53,625 nucleotides of DNA from Rubrivivax benzoatilyticus JA2 = ATCC BAA-35 (GCF_000190375.1 NZ_AEWG01000079.1:1-53625); one strand, 5' to 3'. Shown: positions 43,732-53,270, counted from the first letter of the stretch. Translations and numbers: made by a program. Notes: generated from the sequence alone by a model not told the origin.

Positions 43732-44439
43732 TCAGCCGGGCAGCCTGGGCGCGCCGCCGGCCAGCGCCTCGGGGTTCAGGCCGCGCTCGCGCAGCAGCGA
43801 CTCCAGCGCCGGCAGCAGCGGGCCCAGGCGCTCTTCCAGCGTCGCGCGCACGGTGTCGACGAAGACCTGGGTCGCACGCTCGATCTCGACGTTCAGCGCG
43901 GCCCCCGGCGCCTTGTCGCCGAAGGTCGTCTGGCGCAGCGTCTCGGGGATCAGCCAGACCTCGAACCAGCCGGCCTCGCGGTCGGCCTCGGCCACCGTCA
44001 GGCTGGCGCCGTTGATCGCGATGTAGCCCTTGGGGAAGACGTAGCGCATCCACGGCGCCGGCACGGCGATGCGCAGCACGTGGTTGTTCTCGGGCCGGCG
44101 CACCTCGGCCACCGTGGCGGTGAAGTCGACGTGGCCCGACAGCGGGTGGCCGCCGATCTCGGCGCCGTCCCTGGCGGCACGCTCGACGTTGACGCGGCTG
44201 CCTTCGGCCAGCGTGCCCAGCGTCGTCAGCGACAGGCTCTGCTGCATGACGTCGAAGCGTGCGGCGTCGCTGCCTTCGAGCTCGGTGACGGTCAGGCAGA
44301 CGCCGTCGACGGCGACGCTGGCGCCGATCGCCAGGCCGTCGGCGAAACCGGGCGGAAAGCGCAGCGTGAAGCTGCGAAGGCCGGGCCGGTCGGCGAGCGC
44401 GGCGACGGTGGCGATGCCTTGGACGATGCCGGTGAACAT
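43732..44439 (-). CDS. ribE: Riboflavin synthase alpha chain
   Basis: A 235-residue riboflavin synthase that dismutates two lumazine molecules to riboflavin. It shows the two beta-barrel repeats: MFTGIVQGIATVAAL, VDGVCLTVTEL, and GGHPLSGHVDFTATV, then FPKGYIAINGASLTVAEAD. The length is somewhat over the usual 200-215, due to a C-terminal tail (LLRERGLNPEALAGG). No other rib genes lie nearby, and no FMN riboswitch was seen upstream. Confidence 0.95.
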   Translation of the reverse strand: MFTGIVQGIATVAALADRPGLRSFTLRFPPGFADGLAIGASVAVDGVCLTVTELEGSDAARFDVMQQSLSLTTLGTLAEGSRVNVERAARDGAEIGGHPLSGHVDFTATVAEVRRPENNHVLRIAVPAPWMRYVFPKGYIAINGASLTVAEADREAGWFEVWLIPETLRQTTFGDKAPGAALNVEIERATQVFVDTVRATLEERLGPLLPALESLLRERGLNPEALAGGAPRLPG

Positions 44440-44519
44440 GGGTGATGCGAGGCAGGGGCCGCAAGCGCGGCGAAGCCGTCGAGCTTAGCGCACGGCGTGC
44501 AGGCGCTTATCGTCGGCGC

Positions 44520-45611
44520 ATGGCCGAACCGTTCAAGAACCTCATCTCCCCGGCGCTGGTGGCGCAGATGGCCGCGCGCCTGGCGGCCGCCGGCCCGGGT
44601 TTCGACGCCGCCGCCTTCGAGCGCCTGGCCGCCGACGGCCTGGAGGCACTGGAGCTGAAGGCGCGCACGCTGCAGCTCTGCGCCGCGCTGGAAGCGACGC
44701 TGCCCGCGGACTTCGGCGCTGCCGCCGACCGGCTGGACGCCGCGATGGACGGCGACGACGGGCTGGAGGGCTGGGCGCTGTGGCCGGTGGGCGAATACGT
44801 CGCGCGCCGCGGCCTGCACCAGCCCGAACGGGCGCTGGCGACGCTGCACCGGCTGACGCGGCGTTTCACCGCCGAGTTCGCGATCCGGCCCTTCATCGTC
44901 GAGCATCCGGCGCGGGTCTACGAGACGCTCAAACGCTGGGCCGAGGACCCCGACGAACGGGTGCGCCGCCTGGTCAGCGAAGGCACGCGCCCGCGCCTGC
45001 CCTGGGGCCTGCGACTGACGGCGCTGGTGGCCGACCCCTCACCCAGCCTGCCGCTGCTGCGCCGGCTGCAGGACGACCCCAGCGAGTTCGTGCGCCGCAG
45101 CGTCGCCAACCACCTCAACGACATCGCCAAGGACCACCCGGAGATCGTCGTCGCCTGGGTGCGCGAACACCTGCCCGGCGCGACGCGCGAACGCCGCGCG
45201 CTGCTGCGCCACGCCAGCCGCACGCTGGTGAAGAAGGGCGACGCCGCGATGCTGGCGCTGTGGGGCCACGGCGAGGACTTCGTCGGCGACGCGGTGCTGG
45301 AACTGGCGCCGCCGCGGCTGGCGGTCGGCGAGACGCTGGTGCTGTCGCTGACGCTGGCCAGCCGCGCCGCGGTGGCGCAGCGCCTGGTCGTCGACTACCT
45401 GGTGCACCACGTCAAGGCCGACGGCCGGCGCACGCCCAAGGTGTTCAAGGGCTGGCAGCTCGAACTGCCCGCGGGCGCGACGCTGGCGCTGGCCAAGCGC
45501 CATTCGATGAAGCTCGTGACGACGCGGCGTTACTTCGCCGGCGCGCACCGCGTCGACATCCAGGTCAACGGCCGCGTCGTGGCGGGCGCGGAGTTCGAGC
45601 TGGAACTCTAG
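44520..45611 (+). CDS. AlkD-like HEAT-repeat DNA alkylation repair protein
   Basis: A 363-residue HEAT-like protein of the DNA alkylation repair (AlkD) family. Repeats include RWAEDPDERVRRLVSEGTRP and LQDDPSEFVRRSVANHLNDI, and the domain ends in a beta-rich C-terminal part (DIQVNGRVVAGAEFELEL). AlkD removes bulky alkylated purines; this longer AlkD2-like form may have another role. ATG 44520 (MAEPFKNLISPAL) is the family start. Its stop overlaps the stop of the convergent ArsC-like gene (CTAG). Confidence 0.85.
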   Translation: MAEPFKNLISPALVAQMAARLAAAGPGFDAAAFERLAADGLEALELKARTLQLCAALEATLPADFGAAADRLDAAMDGDDGLEGWALWPVGEYVARRGLHQPERALATLHRLTRRFTAEFAIRPFIVEHPARVYETLKRWAEDPDERVRRLVSEGTRPRLPWGLRLTALVADPSPSLPLLRRLQDDPSEFVRRSVANHLNDIAKDHPEIVVAWVREHLPGATRERRALLRHASRTLVKKGDAAMLALWGHGEDFVGDAVLELAPPRLAVGETLVLSLTLASRAAVAQRLVVDYLVHHVKADGRRTPKVFKGWQLELPAGATLALAKRHSMKLVTTRRYFAGAHRVDIQVNGRVVAGAEFELEL

Positions 45612-45949
45612 GCCGCTGCCCAGCGCGCGGCGTCGAAGCCGACGGTGATGCGGCCGTCGTCCCATTCGACGACCGGGCGCTTGATGACGCTGGCCTGGGC
45701 CAGCATCAGCGCACGCGCCGAGGCGGCGTCGACGACGCCGGCGCGCACGGTCTCGTCGAGCTTGCGCCAGGTCGTGCCCTGGCGGTTGACCAGCGGCTCC
45801 CAGCCGAGCGCGGCGATCCAGGCATCGAGCCGCGTGTCGGGCACGCCGGCCTTCTTGAAGTCGTGGAAGCGGTAGTCGTGGCCCTGCTCGGCGAGCCAGG
45901 CGCGGGCGCGTTTGACGGTGTCGCAGTTCGGGATGCCGTAGACGATCAT
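45608..45949 (-). CDS. ArsC/Spx-family reductase-like protein (YffB type)
   Basis: A 113-residue thioredoxin-fold protein of the ArsC family. It starts MIVYGIPNCDTVKRARAWL: one active Cys, the second position replaced by Thr, as in YffB. KRPVVEWDDGRITVGFD is the typical C-terminus. It is not a proven arsenate reductase; a glutathione-dependent thiol reductase is more likely. It overlaps the AlkD-like gene tail-to-tail by 4 bp. Confidence 0.9.
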   Translation of the reverse strand: MIVYGIPNCDTVKRARAWLAEQGHDYRFHDFKKAGVPDTRLDAWIAALGWEPLVNRQGTTWRKLDETVRAGVVDAASARALMLAQASVIKRPVVEWDDGRITVGFDAARWAAA

Positions 45950-45987
45950 GGGCGGGCGGCGCGCGGCCGGAAGACGATGACGGGCGC

Positions 45988-46479
45988 TCAGTTTCGCGGA
46001 TCGAAGGGATGTTCGCAGCGCCAGTCCGGGCCGAAGGCGCCGTCGCGCACGACGCCGTCGTCGCCGATCGAGACCTGGAACCACCAGCATTCGTGGGTCG
46101 CGTAGCGCCAGGACCAGACCTCGCCGCCCTGCCAGCCGCCGCCGCGGCGCTCGCCCGGGCGGCCGAGCGTGCGCAGCAGCTCGTCGCGCGACATGCCGGG
46201 CAGGCGGCCCTGAACCGCCATCAGGTTCTCTTCGGTCAGCACTTGCTTCGCCGCGACGACACGGCCGCCGGGCGCGACGTCGATCATCCAGGTCGTGCGG
46301 CCGAAGGGGCCGGTGGCGTACTCCAGCCGCGTCAGCCCGCCGGCCAGCGTGTAGCGCGAGGTCGGCGGGCCCCAGTGGGCCAGCGTCTGCGGTTCGGTCC
46401 AGCCGGGTTGCGGCGGCTTCATCGCCGCGCAGCCGCTCAGGGCGGCGGTGACGATCAACAGGGCGAGCGTTTGACGCAT
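45988..46479 (-). CDS. Lipoprotein with BamE/SmpA-like domain
   Basis: A 163-residue protein with signal MRQTLALLIVTAALSGC, lipobox LSGC. The mature part has the SmpA/OmlA pattern: GMSRDELLRTLGRPGERR, a Trp-rich EVWSWRYATHECWWFQV, and VVRDGAFGPDW. An envelope role is likely but not specific. The upstream half (RLEYATGPFGRTTWMIDV) looks like a second copy of the same fold. Confidence 0.75.
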   Translation of the reverse strand: MRQTLALLIVTAALSGCAAMKPPQPGWTEPQTLAHWGPPTSRYTLAGGLTRLEYATGPFGRTTWMIDVAPGGRVVAAKQVLTEENLMAVQGRLPGMSRDELLRTLGRPGERRGGGWQGGEVWSWRYATHECWWFQVSIGDDGVVRDGAFGPDWRCEHPFDPRN

Positions 46480-46535
46480 GGCGGCGGGCGGGCAACCGGT
46501 GGGCCGAGCTTACGCCCGCCGCCGTCACCCGCCGC

Positions 46536-47669
46536 TCAGGCCGGCTTGACGGTATCCAGCGCCTTCACCAGACGCGCCACAGCGGCGTCGACGTCGGCCA
46601 GCTTGTCCAGGCCGAACAGGCCGATGCGGAAGGTCTTGAAGCCGGCCGGCTCGTCGCACATCAGCGGCACGCCGGAGGCCGTCTGCAGGCCCTGGGCGAT
46701 GAAGGCCTTGCCGGTCTGGATGGCGTCGTCGTCGGTGTAGGCGACGACCACGCCCGGGGCCTCGAAGCCCGGCGCAGCGACGCTGGGCAGGCCGCGTTCG
46801 GCGAGCAGCGCGCGCACGCGCTGTCCGAGCTCGAACTGGGCATCGCGCAGCTTGGCGAAGCCGATCTCGCGCGTCTCGAGCATCACGTCGCGCGTGCGCG
46901 TCAGCGCGTCGGTCGGCATCGTCGCGTGGTAGGCGTGGCCGCCGGCCTCGTAGGCGTCGGCGATCTGCAGCCACTTCTTCAGGTCGGCGGCGAAGCTGGT
47001 GCTGGTGGTCGCGCCGATGGCCTCGCGCGCACGCTCGCTGAACATCACGAAGGCGCAGCACGGCGAGCCGCTCCAGCCCTTCTGCGGCGCGCTGATCAGG
47101 ATGTCGACGCCGGTGGCGCGCATGTCGACCCAGGCGGCGCCCGAGGCGATGCAGTCGAGCACGAACAGGCCGCCGACTTCGTGCACCGCGTCGGCCACGG
47201 CCTTCAGGTAGTCGTCGGGCAGCAGGATGCCGGCGGCGGTCTCGACGTGCGGCGCGAAGACGACGTCGGGGCGCTGGGCGCGGATCGTGGCCACCACCTC
47301 GGCGATCGGCGCCGGGGCGAACGGCTGCTTGGCGCCTTCGGCGACCGGGCGCGCCTTCAGCACCGTGTGTTCGGCCGGGATCGCGCCCGTCTCGAAGATC
47401 TGCGTCCAGCGGTAGCTGAACCAGCCGTTGCGGATGACCAGCGCCTTGCGCCCGGTGGCGAACTGGCGCGCCACCGCTTCCATGCCGAAGGTGCCGCTGC
47501 CGGGCACGATGGCGACGGCGTGCGCGCCGTAGACCTCTTTCAGCGTCGCCGTCAGGTCGCGCATCACACGCTGGAACTTCTGCGACATGTGGTTGACGGC
47601 GCGGTCGGTGAACACCACCGAGTACTCGAGCAGACCGTCGGGATCGAGGTCGGGCAGCAATCCGGGCAT
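46536..47669 (-). CDS. Class V aminotransferase (alanine-glyoxylate/serine-pyruvate type)
   Basis: A 377-residue PLP enzyme. Motifs are VPGSGTFGMEAVARQFATGR, VLDCIASGAAWVDM (aspartate to pyridine N) and SAPQKGWSGSPCCAFVMF (Schiff-base Lys). The C-terminal domain has GFKTFRIGLFGLDK. It likely transaminates glyoxylate, alanine or serine; the exact pair cannot be told. ATG 47669 has AAGGAAG upstream; the frame is open further, but that extension is Ala/Pro-rich and not coding-like. Confidence 0.92.
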   Translation of the reverse strand: MPGLLPDLDPDGLLEYSVVFTDRAVNHMSQKFQRVMRDLTATLKEVYGAHAVAIVPGSGTFGMEAVARQFATGRKALVIRNGWFSYRWTQIFETGAIPAEHTVLKARPVAEGAKQPFAPAPIAEVVATIRAQRPDVVFAPHVETAAGILLPDDYLKAVADAVHEVGGLFVLDCIASGAAWVDMRATGVDILISAPQKGWSGSPCCAFVMFSERAREAIGATTSTSFAADLKKWLQIADAYEAGGHAYHATMPTDALTRTRDVMLETREIGFAKLRDAQFELGQRVRALLAERGLPSVAAPGFEAPGVVVAYTDDDAIQTGKAFIAQGLQTASGVPLMCDEPAGFKTFRIGLFGLDKLADVDAAVARLVKALDTVKPA

Positions 47670-47829
47670 GGAACTTCCTTGCGGCGCCAGGCGGCGCATG
47701 AACGAGCCGGGCAGCTTAGCACCGCCCTCGGCAGGGGCCGGCTGAGGGAAGTCAGGGGCCGGCGCAGCAACGACACGGCCCGCCGAAGCGGGCCGTGCAG
47801 CTTGCGCGGGGCAGGAAACGGCGGCCGGT

Positions 47830-48594
47830 TCAGCCGGCGCGGCGGCGGCGCGATGCGGCCAGACCCAGCAGCGCGGCACCGGCCAGCGCCAGCGTCGCCG
47901 GTTCGGGCACGGCACTGCCGGAACCCCCGCCGCCATCGACCGGGGTGCCGGCGAAATGCGGCTCGTCGAGCCCCGTGCCGTACTGGAAGGTGACCTTGGA
48001 GATCGAGGCCAGATCCACCGTGCCGCGGACGTTGAACAGGAAGGTCACCGAGCCGACGGTCAGCGGGCTGTTGATGACGCCGCCCTCGCTGTGGTGCTGG
48101 CCGGTGCCGGTCGTGCGGTCGTCGGCCGTCGAGGTGATGCCGTACTGCAGGCCGTCGGGCGTAGCAGGGCCCGCGAGGTTGGTGCTGGTGTCGAAGCGGG
48201 CAAACGGGCCGAAGAGGCCCAGGCCGGAGCTGGAGATGCCCAGCGAGGCGCCGTACTGGTTGAGGTCGCTCTTGAAGGCCCACTCGCCGCCGACGTTGGT
48301 GCCGGCGCCGCTGATCCAGTCCGTGCCCTGGTAGGTGGCGCCACCGGAAATCGCCGCCAGCGGCGACAGCGTCACGCCGGCGATGTCGAAGAACACCGCG
48401 GTCAGCACGTGGTCGCCGATGCGCACGTCGTTCTGGCTGGTGTTCGACAGCACGACCTGCAGCTGGCCGTTGACGACGTCGAAGCTGACCGACGCCGACA
48501 GCGGATCGTTGCTGCCGGCAAAGCTCACCGGAGCCGCGACGGCGGCGGTGCTGCCCAGGGCCGCGATCGCGAGGCAGACGAGATGCTTTTTCAC
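47830..48594 (-). CDS. PEP-CTERM sorted protein
   Basis: A 254-residue exported protein with signal VKKHLVCLAIAALGSTAAVA (GTG start) and a C-terminal sorting signal: VPEPATLALAGAALLGLAAS followed by RRRR. PEP-CTERM proteins are processed by exosortase and delivered to the surface or exopolysaccharide. The middle is beta-rich, Gly/Ser/Thr-rich (VVLSNTSQNDVRIGDHVLTA), with no catalytic motif. GTG 48594 has GGGAG 7-8 nt upstream. No exosortase gene is in the window. Confidence 0.9.
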   Translation of the reverse strand: MKKHLVCLAIAALGSTAAVAAPVSFAGSNDPLSASVSFDVVNGQLQVVLSNTSQNDVRIGDHVLTAVFFDIAGVTLSPLAAISGGATYQGTDWISGAGTNVGGEWAFKSDLNQYGASLGISSSGLGLFGPFARFDTSTNLAGPATPDGLQYGITSTADDRTTGTGQHHSEGGVINSPLTVGSVTFLFNVRGTVDLASISKVTFQYGTGLDEPHFAGTPVDGGGGSGSAVPEPATLALAGAALLGLAASRRRRAG

Positions 48595-48740
48595 CGAGGG
48601 ACTCCCGGAAGCGTGAGTTTCGGCAACACGAAGCAAACGCTGCGCCAGAAGCGCCAAGACCTTGATTTGAAACGTGGGGGCCGGCGAAGCCGCCGGGCAC
48701 GGGGCGCCGACTGTCAAGCCAGCCGACACCCCGCGGCGGT

Positions 48741-50507
48741 TCAACGCACGCTGACGCTCACCGAGGCCGCCGCGCTGTTGCCGCTGGCGTCCGTGGCCAC
48801 GACCTTCAGCGTGTGCGTGCCGGCGCGCACTCGCCGGGTGTTCCAGGCATAGGACAGCGTCGCCCCGCTGCCACTGGCGGCGAGCTTGCCGTCGACGTAG
48901 AGCTGCTGGCGGATGCCGGCCGCGCCACGGTCGTCGCTGGCGCTGGTGCTGACCGTCACCGTGCCGCTGACGGCGCCGGCCACCGGGTTGACCAGCGCGA
49001 CCAGCGGCGGCGTCGTGTCGGCGGCCACCGGCGGCAGCGTGTTGGCGACGTTGACACTGACGGCCGCCGAGTTCGTGCGGTTGCCCGCGGCGTCGTAGGC
49101 GGTGGCCACCAGCGAGCGGCTGCCGTTGGCGGCGCCGGTGCTGTCCCAGGCGAAGGCGAAGGGCGCGGCGGAGTCGATGCCGACCACCGTGCCGCCGACG
49201 CTCAGCTCGACGCGTGCGACGCCGACGTTGTCGCTGGCCGCGACGTCGACCGTCACCGTGCCGGACACCGTGCTGCCGCCGGCCGGCGAGCCGATCGCCA
49301 CCGTCGGCGGCGTGGTGTCGGCGGCGGGGGCCGCGGCCGCTGCGGCCGCCACCGCCGCGGCGGCGTCGACGCGGCCGTGGCCGAAGTTCGCGTCGCGCCC
49401 GGCCGTGCCCAGGTCGCGGGCGCTGGCGTAGAGCAGGCTCTCGATCGTCGTGTTCGGCAGGTCGGGCCGCCGGGCCATCATCAGCGCGACGACGCCGGCG
49501 GTGACCGGGCTGGCGAACGAGGTGCCGCTCCAGGCCGAGTAGCCGCCGCCGCGGTTGGTGGTCCAGATGCCTTCGCCCGGCGCGGCCAGCGCGACGAAGG
49601 CGCCGTAGTTGGACCAGCCGGTGCGCTGGTCGGCGCTGTTGGTGGCGGACACCGGGATCATCGCCGTCGTCGCCGCGAAACCCGGGTCGGTGCCGTCGTT
49701 GCCGGCGGCGACGACGACCAGCCCGCCCTTGCCGCGCAGGTAGTTCGCGGCACTGGCGACGGTGGAGCTGCCGGCGACGCCGTTGTAGCTGATGTTGGCG
49801 ATGCGTGCGCCGTGGTCGGCGGCCCAGGTCAGGCCCTGGGCGACGGTGCTCCAGTAGGCGTAGGCGTTGGCGTCGGCGATGCGCACCGGCATCAGGTTGG
49901 CTTTGCCGGCGACGGCGGCGACGCCGGTGGCGTTGTCGCTGGTCGCGGCGGCCGCGCCGGCCACCGCGGTGCCGTGGCCGTGGACGTCGCGGGTGTCGGA
50001 GTTGCCGTCGTAGAAGTTCCAGCCGGCGACCATGCGCGCGGCCAGGTCGGGGTGGCTGGCGTCGATGCCGCTGTCGAGGATGGCGATCGTCACGCCGGCC
50101 CCCTGCGACTGGTCCCAGGCGGTGGCGGCACCGATCGTGCCCAGGTGCCACTGGCTGCCGAGGTAGGGGTCGTTGGCGGCATAGGCCGGCGCGATGCGGC
50201 GGTCGAGCTCGGCGAACTTCAGCAGCCGGTGGCGCGCCAGGCGCTGCTGCACGGCGCGTTCGGAGACGCCGGCCGGCAGGTCGACGACGTACAACTCGCT
50301 CTGGCCCATCTTGCGCGCCTTGCCGCCGTGCACCGCCAGCAGCGCGCGGAAGTCGCCCGCCGGCAGGCCGGCACGCGGCGACACGAGCACCCGGCGCTCG
50401 GCCCAGTCGTCGGCCGCGGCCGACGGGCCGGCGGCGAGGCCTGAAGTGGCCAGCAACACGGCGGCGGCGACGGCACGGGGAAGGCAGGCAGGCGGGAGTT
50501 GTCTCAT
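48741..50507 (-). CDS. Secreted subtilisin-like serine protease (S8) with Ig-like repeats
   Basis: A 588-residue exported protease. A signal peptide (AVAAAVLLATSGLAAGPSAA) is followed by an I9-like prodomain (about residues 35-110) and the S8 domain with D145 (ILDSGIDASHPDL), H178 (HGHGTAVAG), N270 (VVVAAGNDGTD) and S330 (SGTSFASPV). An Ala-rich linker leads to two Ig-like repeats, each starting DTTPP (about 410-500 and 507-588), which likely bind surfaces. It is upstream of the PEP-CTERM gene on the same strand; a functional link is unproven. ATG 50507 is placed before the signal peptide. Confidence 0.93.
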   Translation of the reverse strand: MRQLPPACLPRAVAAAVLLATSGLAAGPSAAADDWAERRVLVSPRAGLPAGDFRALLAVHGGKARKMGQSELYVVDLPAGVSERAVQQRLARHRLLKFAELDRRIAPAYAANDPYLGSQWHLGTIGAATAWDQSQGAGVTIAILDSGIDASHPDLAARMVAGWNFYDGNSDTRDVHGHGTAVAGAAAATSDNATGVAAVAGKANLMPVRIADANAYAYWSTVAQGLTWAADHGARIANISYNGVAGSSTVASAANYLRGKGGLVVVAAGNDGTDPGFAATTAMIPVSATNSADQRTGWSNYGAFVALAAPGEGIWTTNRGGGYSAWSGTSFASPVTAGVVALMMARRPDLPNTTIESLLYASARDLGTAGRDANFGHGRVDAAAAVAAAAAAAPAADTTPPTVAIGSPAGGSTVSGTVTVDVAASDNVGVARVELSVGGTVVGIDSAAPFAFAWDSTGAANGSRSLVATAYDAAGNRTNSAAVSVNVANTLPPVAADTTPPLVALVNPVAGAVSGTVTVSTSASDDRGAAGIRQQLYVDGKLAASGSGATLSYAWNTRRVRAGTHTLKVVATDASGNSAAASVSVSVR

Positions 50508-50689
50508 GGCAGTCGTCTCGGTGGTCCGGGCCCGCGGCCGGATGGCGCGGACCCCGGAGCATCGACTGCCGGGACGGGCGTCTTGAGCACGCCGTCGTTT
50601 CAAGCGGTAAACCCGCGGCCGGGTTCAACCGCCTGCGCGGCAGCACGGCCCGCTGGTGGCGGGCGCCTCCCGCGGCGCCCGCCGGGGCC

Positions 50690-52204
50690 TCACATGCCGC
50701 GCCCGGCGAGCGCGCGCAGATGCCAGGAGAAGGCTTCGTCGAGCAGGTGCGGCGTGTGCTGGCCCGGCGAGCCCTTCAGCGCGCGGCGGTAGTAGTCGCG
50801 CAGCGCGGGCTTGAAGTCGGGATGGGCGCAGCGTTCGATGATCGTCTCGGCGCGCTGCTTGGGCGACAGGCCGCGCAGGTCGGCCAGGCCCTGTTCGGTG
50901 ACCAGCACCTGCACGTCGTGCTCGGTGTGGTCGACGTGCGGCACCATCGGCACGATGCACGAGATCGTGCCGCCCTTGGCGGTGGACGGCGTCATGAACA
51001 TCGACAGGTAGGCGTTGCGCGCGAAGTCGCCCGAGCCGCCGATGCCGTTCATGATCTGCGAGCCCATCACGTGCGTCGAATTGACGTTGCCGTAGATGTC
51101 GGCCTCGATCATGCCGTTCATCGCGATGATGCCCAGGCGGCGGATGACCTCGGGGTGGTTGCTGATCTCCTGCGGGCGCAGCAGGATGCGCTCGCGGTAG
51201 AAGGCCAGGTTCTCGCGGAACTCCTTCAGCGCATCGGTCGACAGCGACACCGCGGTGGCCGACGCGAACGCCAGCTTGCCGCTCTTGATCAGCTGCAGCA
51301 TGCCGTCCTGCAGCACCTCGGTGTAGGCGGTGAGGTTCTCGAACGGCCCGTCCTCGAGCCCGGCGAGCACGGCGTTGGCGATGTTGCCGACGCCCGACTG
51401 CAGCGGCAGCAGGTCCTTGGGCAGGCGGCCCTTCTTCACCTCGTGCTGCAGGAAGTCGAGGATGTGGCCGGCGATGCGGCGCGAGTTCTCGTCGGGCGCG
51501 CTGAACTGCGTGTTGCGGTCGCCGGCGTGGGTCTCGACGATGGCGACGATCTTGTCCGGGTTGACGCGGAAGGTCGGCTCGCCGATGCGGTCGCCGGGCG
51601 CGACCAGCGGGATCGGCTTGCGGTGCGGCGGGCGCTGGGTGCCGTAATAGATGTCGTGCATGCCCAGCAGGTTCATGTCCTGCGCCGAGTTCACCTCGAG
51701 GATGATCTTGTCGGCCTCGTCCAGCCAGGTCTTGTTGTTGCCGATCGAGGTCGACGGGATCAGCCGGCCGTCCTCGGTGATGCCGGTGACCTCGACGACC
51801 GCGACGTCCAGGTGGCCGAGGAAGCCGAACCAGACGAACTGCGCGACGTGCGAGAGGTGGATGTCGATGTACTCCATCTCGCCGGCGTTGATGCGCTGGC
51901 GGCACACCGGGTCGCTCTGGTAGGGCAGGCGCATCTCGACGCCGGCCACGCTGGCCAGCGCGCCGTCGAGCTCGGGCGCGGTCGACGCGCCGGTCCAGAT
52001 GCCGACCTTGAAGCGGTCGCCCTCGGAGTTGGCCTGGTGGATGCGGCGCGCCAGCGCGCCCGGGATCGCCTTCGGGTAACCCGCCCCGGTGAAGCCGCTC
52101 ATGCCGATGTTGTCGCCTTTTCGGATCAAGGCGGCCGCTTCGTCGGCAGACATGATGCGGTTGCGCAAGGCGGGACAGAGGACGCGGCTTTCGGCTTGGG
52201 TCAT
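50690..52204 (-). CDS. Acetyl/propionyl-CoA:succinate CoA-transferase family protein
   Basis: A 504-residue protein of the acetyl-CoA hydrolase/transferase (Ach1/Cat1/ScpC) family. The catalytic Glu is in IILEVNSAQDMNLLGMHDIY; GNIANAVLAGL and GSGDFARNAYLSMFMTPS bind CoA. Propionyl-CoA:succinate transfer (ScpC) would connect with the mutase operon at the window start, but acetate or acetyl-CoA as substrate is equally possible. ATG 52204 (MTQAESRVLCPALRNRIM) fits the family. A LysR gene is divergent, 112 bp away. Confidence 0.93.
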   Translation of the reverse strand: MTQAESRVLCPALRNRIMSADEAAALIRKGDNIGMSGFTGAGYPKAIPGALARRIHQANSEGDRFKVGIWTGASTAPELDGALASVAGVEMRLPYQSDPVCRQRINAGEMEYIDIHLSHVAQFVWFGFLGHLDVAVVEVTGITEDGRLIPSTSIGNNKTWLDEADKIILEVNSAQDMNLLGMHDIYYGTQRPPHRKPIPLVAPGDRIGEPTFRVNPDKIVAIVETHAGDRNTQFSAPDENSRRIAGHILDFLQHEVKKGRLPKDLLPLQSGVGNIANAVLAGLEDGPFENLTAYTEVLQDGMLQLIKSGKLAFASATAVSLSTDALKEFRENLAFYRERILLRPQEISNHPEVIRRLGIIAMNGMIEADIYGNVNSTHVMGSQIMNGIGGSGDFARNAYLSMFMTPSTAKGGTISCIVPMVPHVDHTEHDVQVLVTEQGLADLRGLSPKQRAETIIERCAHPDFKPALRDYYRRALKGSPGQHTPHLLDEAFSWHLRALAGRGM

Positions 52205-52316
52205 ACGTCGGGAACGGGTTACAAGGCGGTTACGCGAGCGCGGCAATGTAGAGCCCGCCCAGAACCGAGGCAAACAAGCATTTATGATTCGACGCACAAG
52301 CTGCGCTTAACTGTCG

Positions 52317-53270
52317 ATGACCCGCCGCATGCCCGCACTGGCACTGTTGCGCACCTTCGAGGTCGCCGCGCGCCACCTCAGCTTCAAGCAGGCCGCGGCC
52401 GAGCTGCACGTCACGCCGGCGGCCGTCAGCCAGCAGATCCGCAGCCTCGAGGCCGAGCTCGGCGTCGTGCTGTTCGAGCGCCTGACACGCGCGGTGCGCC
52501 TGAGCCCGCGCGGCGAGGCCCTGCTGCCCAAGGTGCGCGAGGGCCTGGCGCTGCTGGCCGACGCGGTGGATCTGGCCTGCGCGCCGGCGGCCACCGAGCT
52601 GCTGCGCGTCATCGCGCCGCCGTCCTGGGCCAGCCACTGGCTGCTGCCGCGCCTGCCCGGCTTCTACGCACGCCATCCGGAGGTCGAGATCCGGCTGGCG
52701 AGCAGCTCCGAGACCGTCGACCACGCCGGTGCCGCGAACGTGCTCGCGGCGCTGGCGCGCGCGCCGGGTGACGGCCGCAGCGAGCTGGCCGTCGTCTTCG
52801 GCACCGGGCGCTACCCGGGCTGGCGTGTCGACCCGCTGCTGACGCCCGAGTACCTGCCGGTCTGCGCCCCGGCGCTGGCACGCGGCGCGACGCCGCTGGC
52901 GGTGCCGGCCGACGTCGTGCAGCACACGCTGATCCACGACGACACGCTGAACCACGGCGGCGACGAGGCCTGGGGCTGGCACCGCTGGCTGCAGGCCGCC
53001 GGCCTGGACCGCCAGGCCGCCGGCAGTGGCCGCCACTTCTCCAACGCGGTGCTGGCGATCGAGGCGGCGCTGGCCGGCCAGGGTGTCGCGCTGGCGGCGC
53101 GGCCCATCGTCGCCGGCCACCTGGCCAGCGGCGCGCTGGTCGCGCCCTTCGCGCTGGCCATCGCCTCGCCCTGCACCTACTGCCTGGTCGGCCGCCGCCA
53201 CAGCGCCGAGCGGCCGGCGGTCGCGGCGTTCCGCCACTGGCTGGTCGAGGCCTCGCGCCGGGAGACCTGA
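52317..53270 (+). CDS. LysR-family regulator (GcvA-like)
   Basis: A 317-residue LTTR. The helix-turn-helix domain is MPALALLRTFEVAARHLSFK, AAAELHVTPAAVSQQIRSLE and LGVVLFERLTRAVRL. The effector-binding domain follows from residue 95, with WASHWLLPRLPGFYARHPEV, a GcvA-like pattern. It is divergent from the CoA-transferase gene and so is a likely regulator of it; the ligand is unknown. In the 112-bp gap I see AT-rich words (CATTTATGATTCG) but no perfect T-N11-A box. Confidence 0.93.
   Translation: MTRRMPALALLRTFEVAARHLSFKQAAAELHVTPAAVSQQIRSLEAELGVVLFERLTRAVRLSPRGEALLPKVREGLALLADAVDLACAPAATELLRVIAPPSWASHWLLPRLPGFYARHPEVEIRLASSSETVDHAGAANVLAALARAPGDGRSELAVVFGTGRYPGWRVDPLLTPEYLPVCAPALARGATPLAVPADVVQHTLIHDDTLNHGGDEAWGWHRWLQAAGLDRQAAGSGRHFSNAVLAIEAALAGQGVALAARPIVAGHLASGALVAPFALAIASPCTYCLVGRRHSAERPAVAAFRHWLVEASRRET

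Noticed and set aside
49805..52771. A 988-codon plus-strand open frame
   Set aside because: It covers the antisense of the protease and CoA-transferase genes and overlaps the LysR gene in another frame. It has no recognisable domain.
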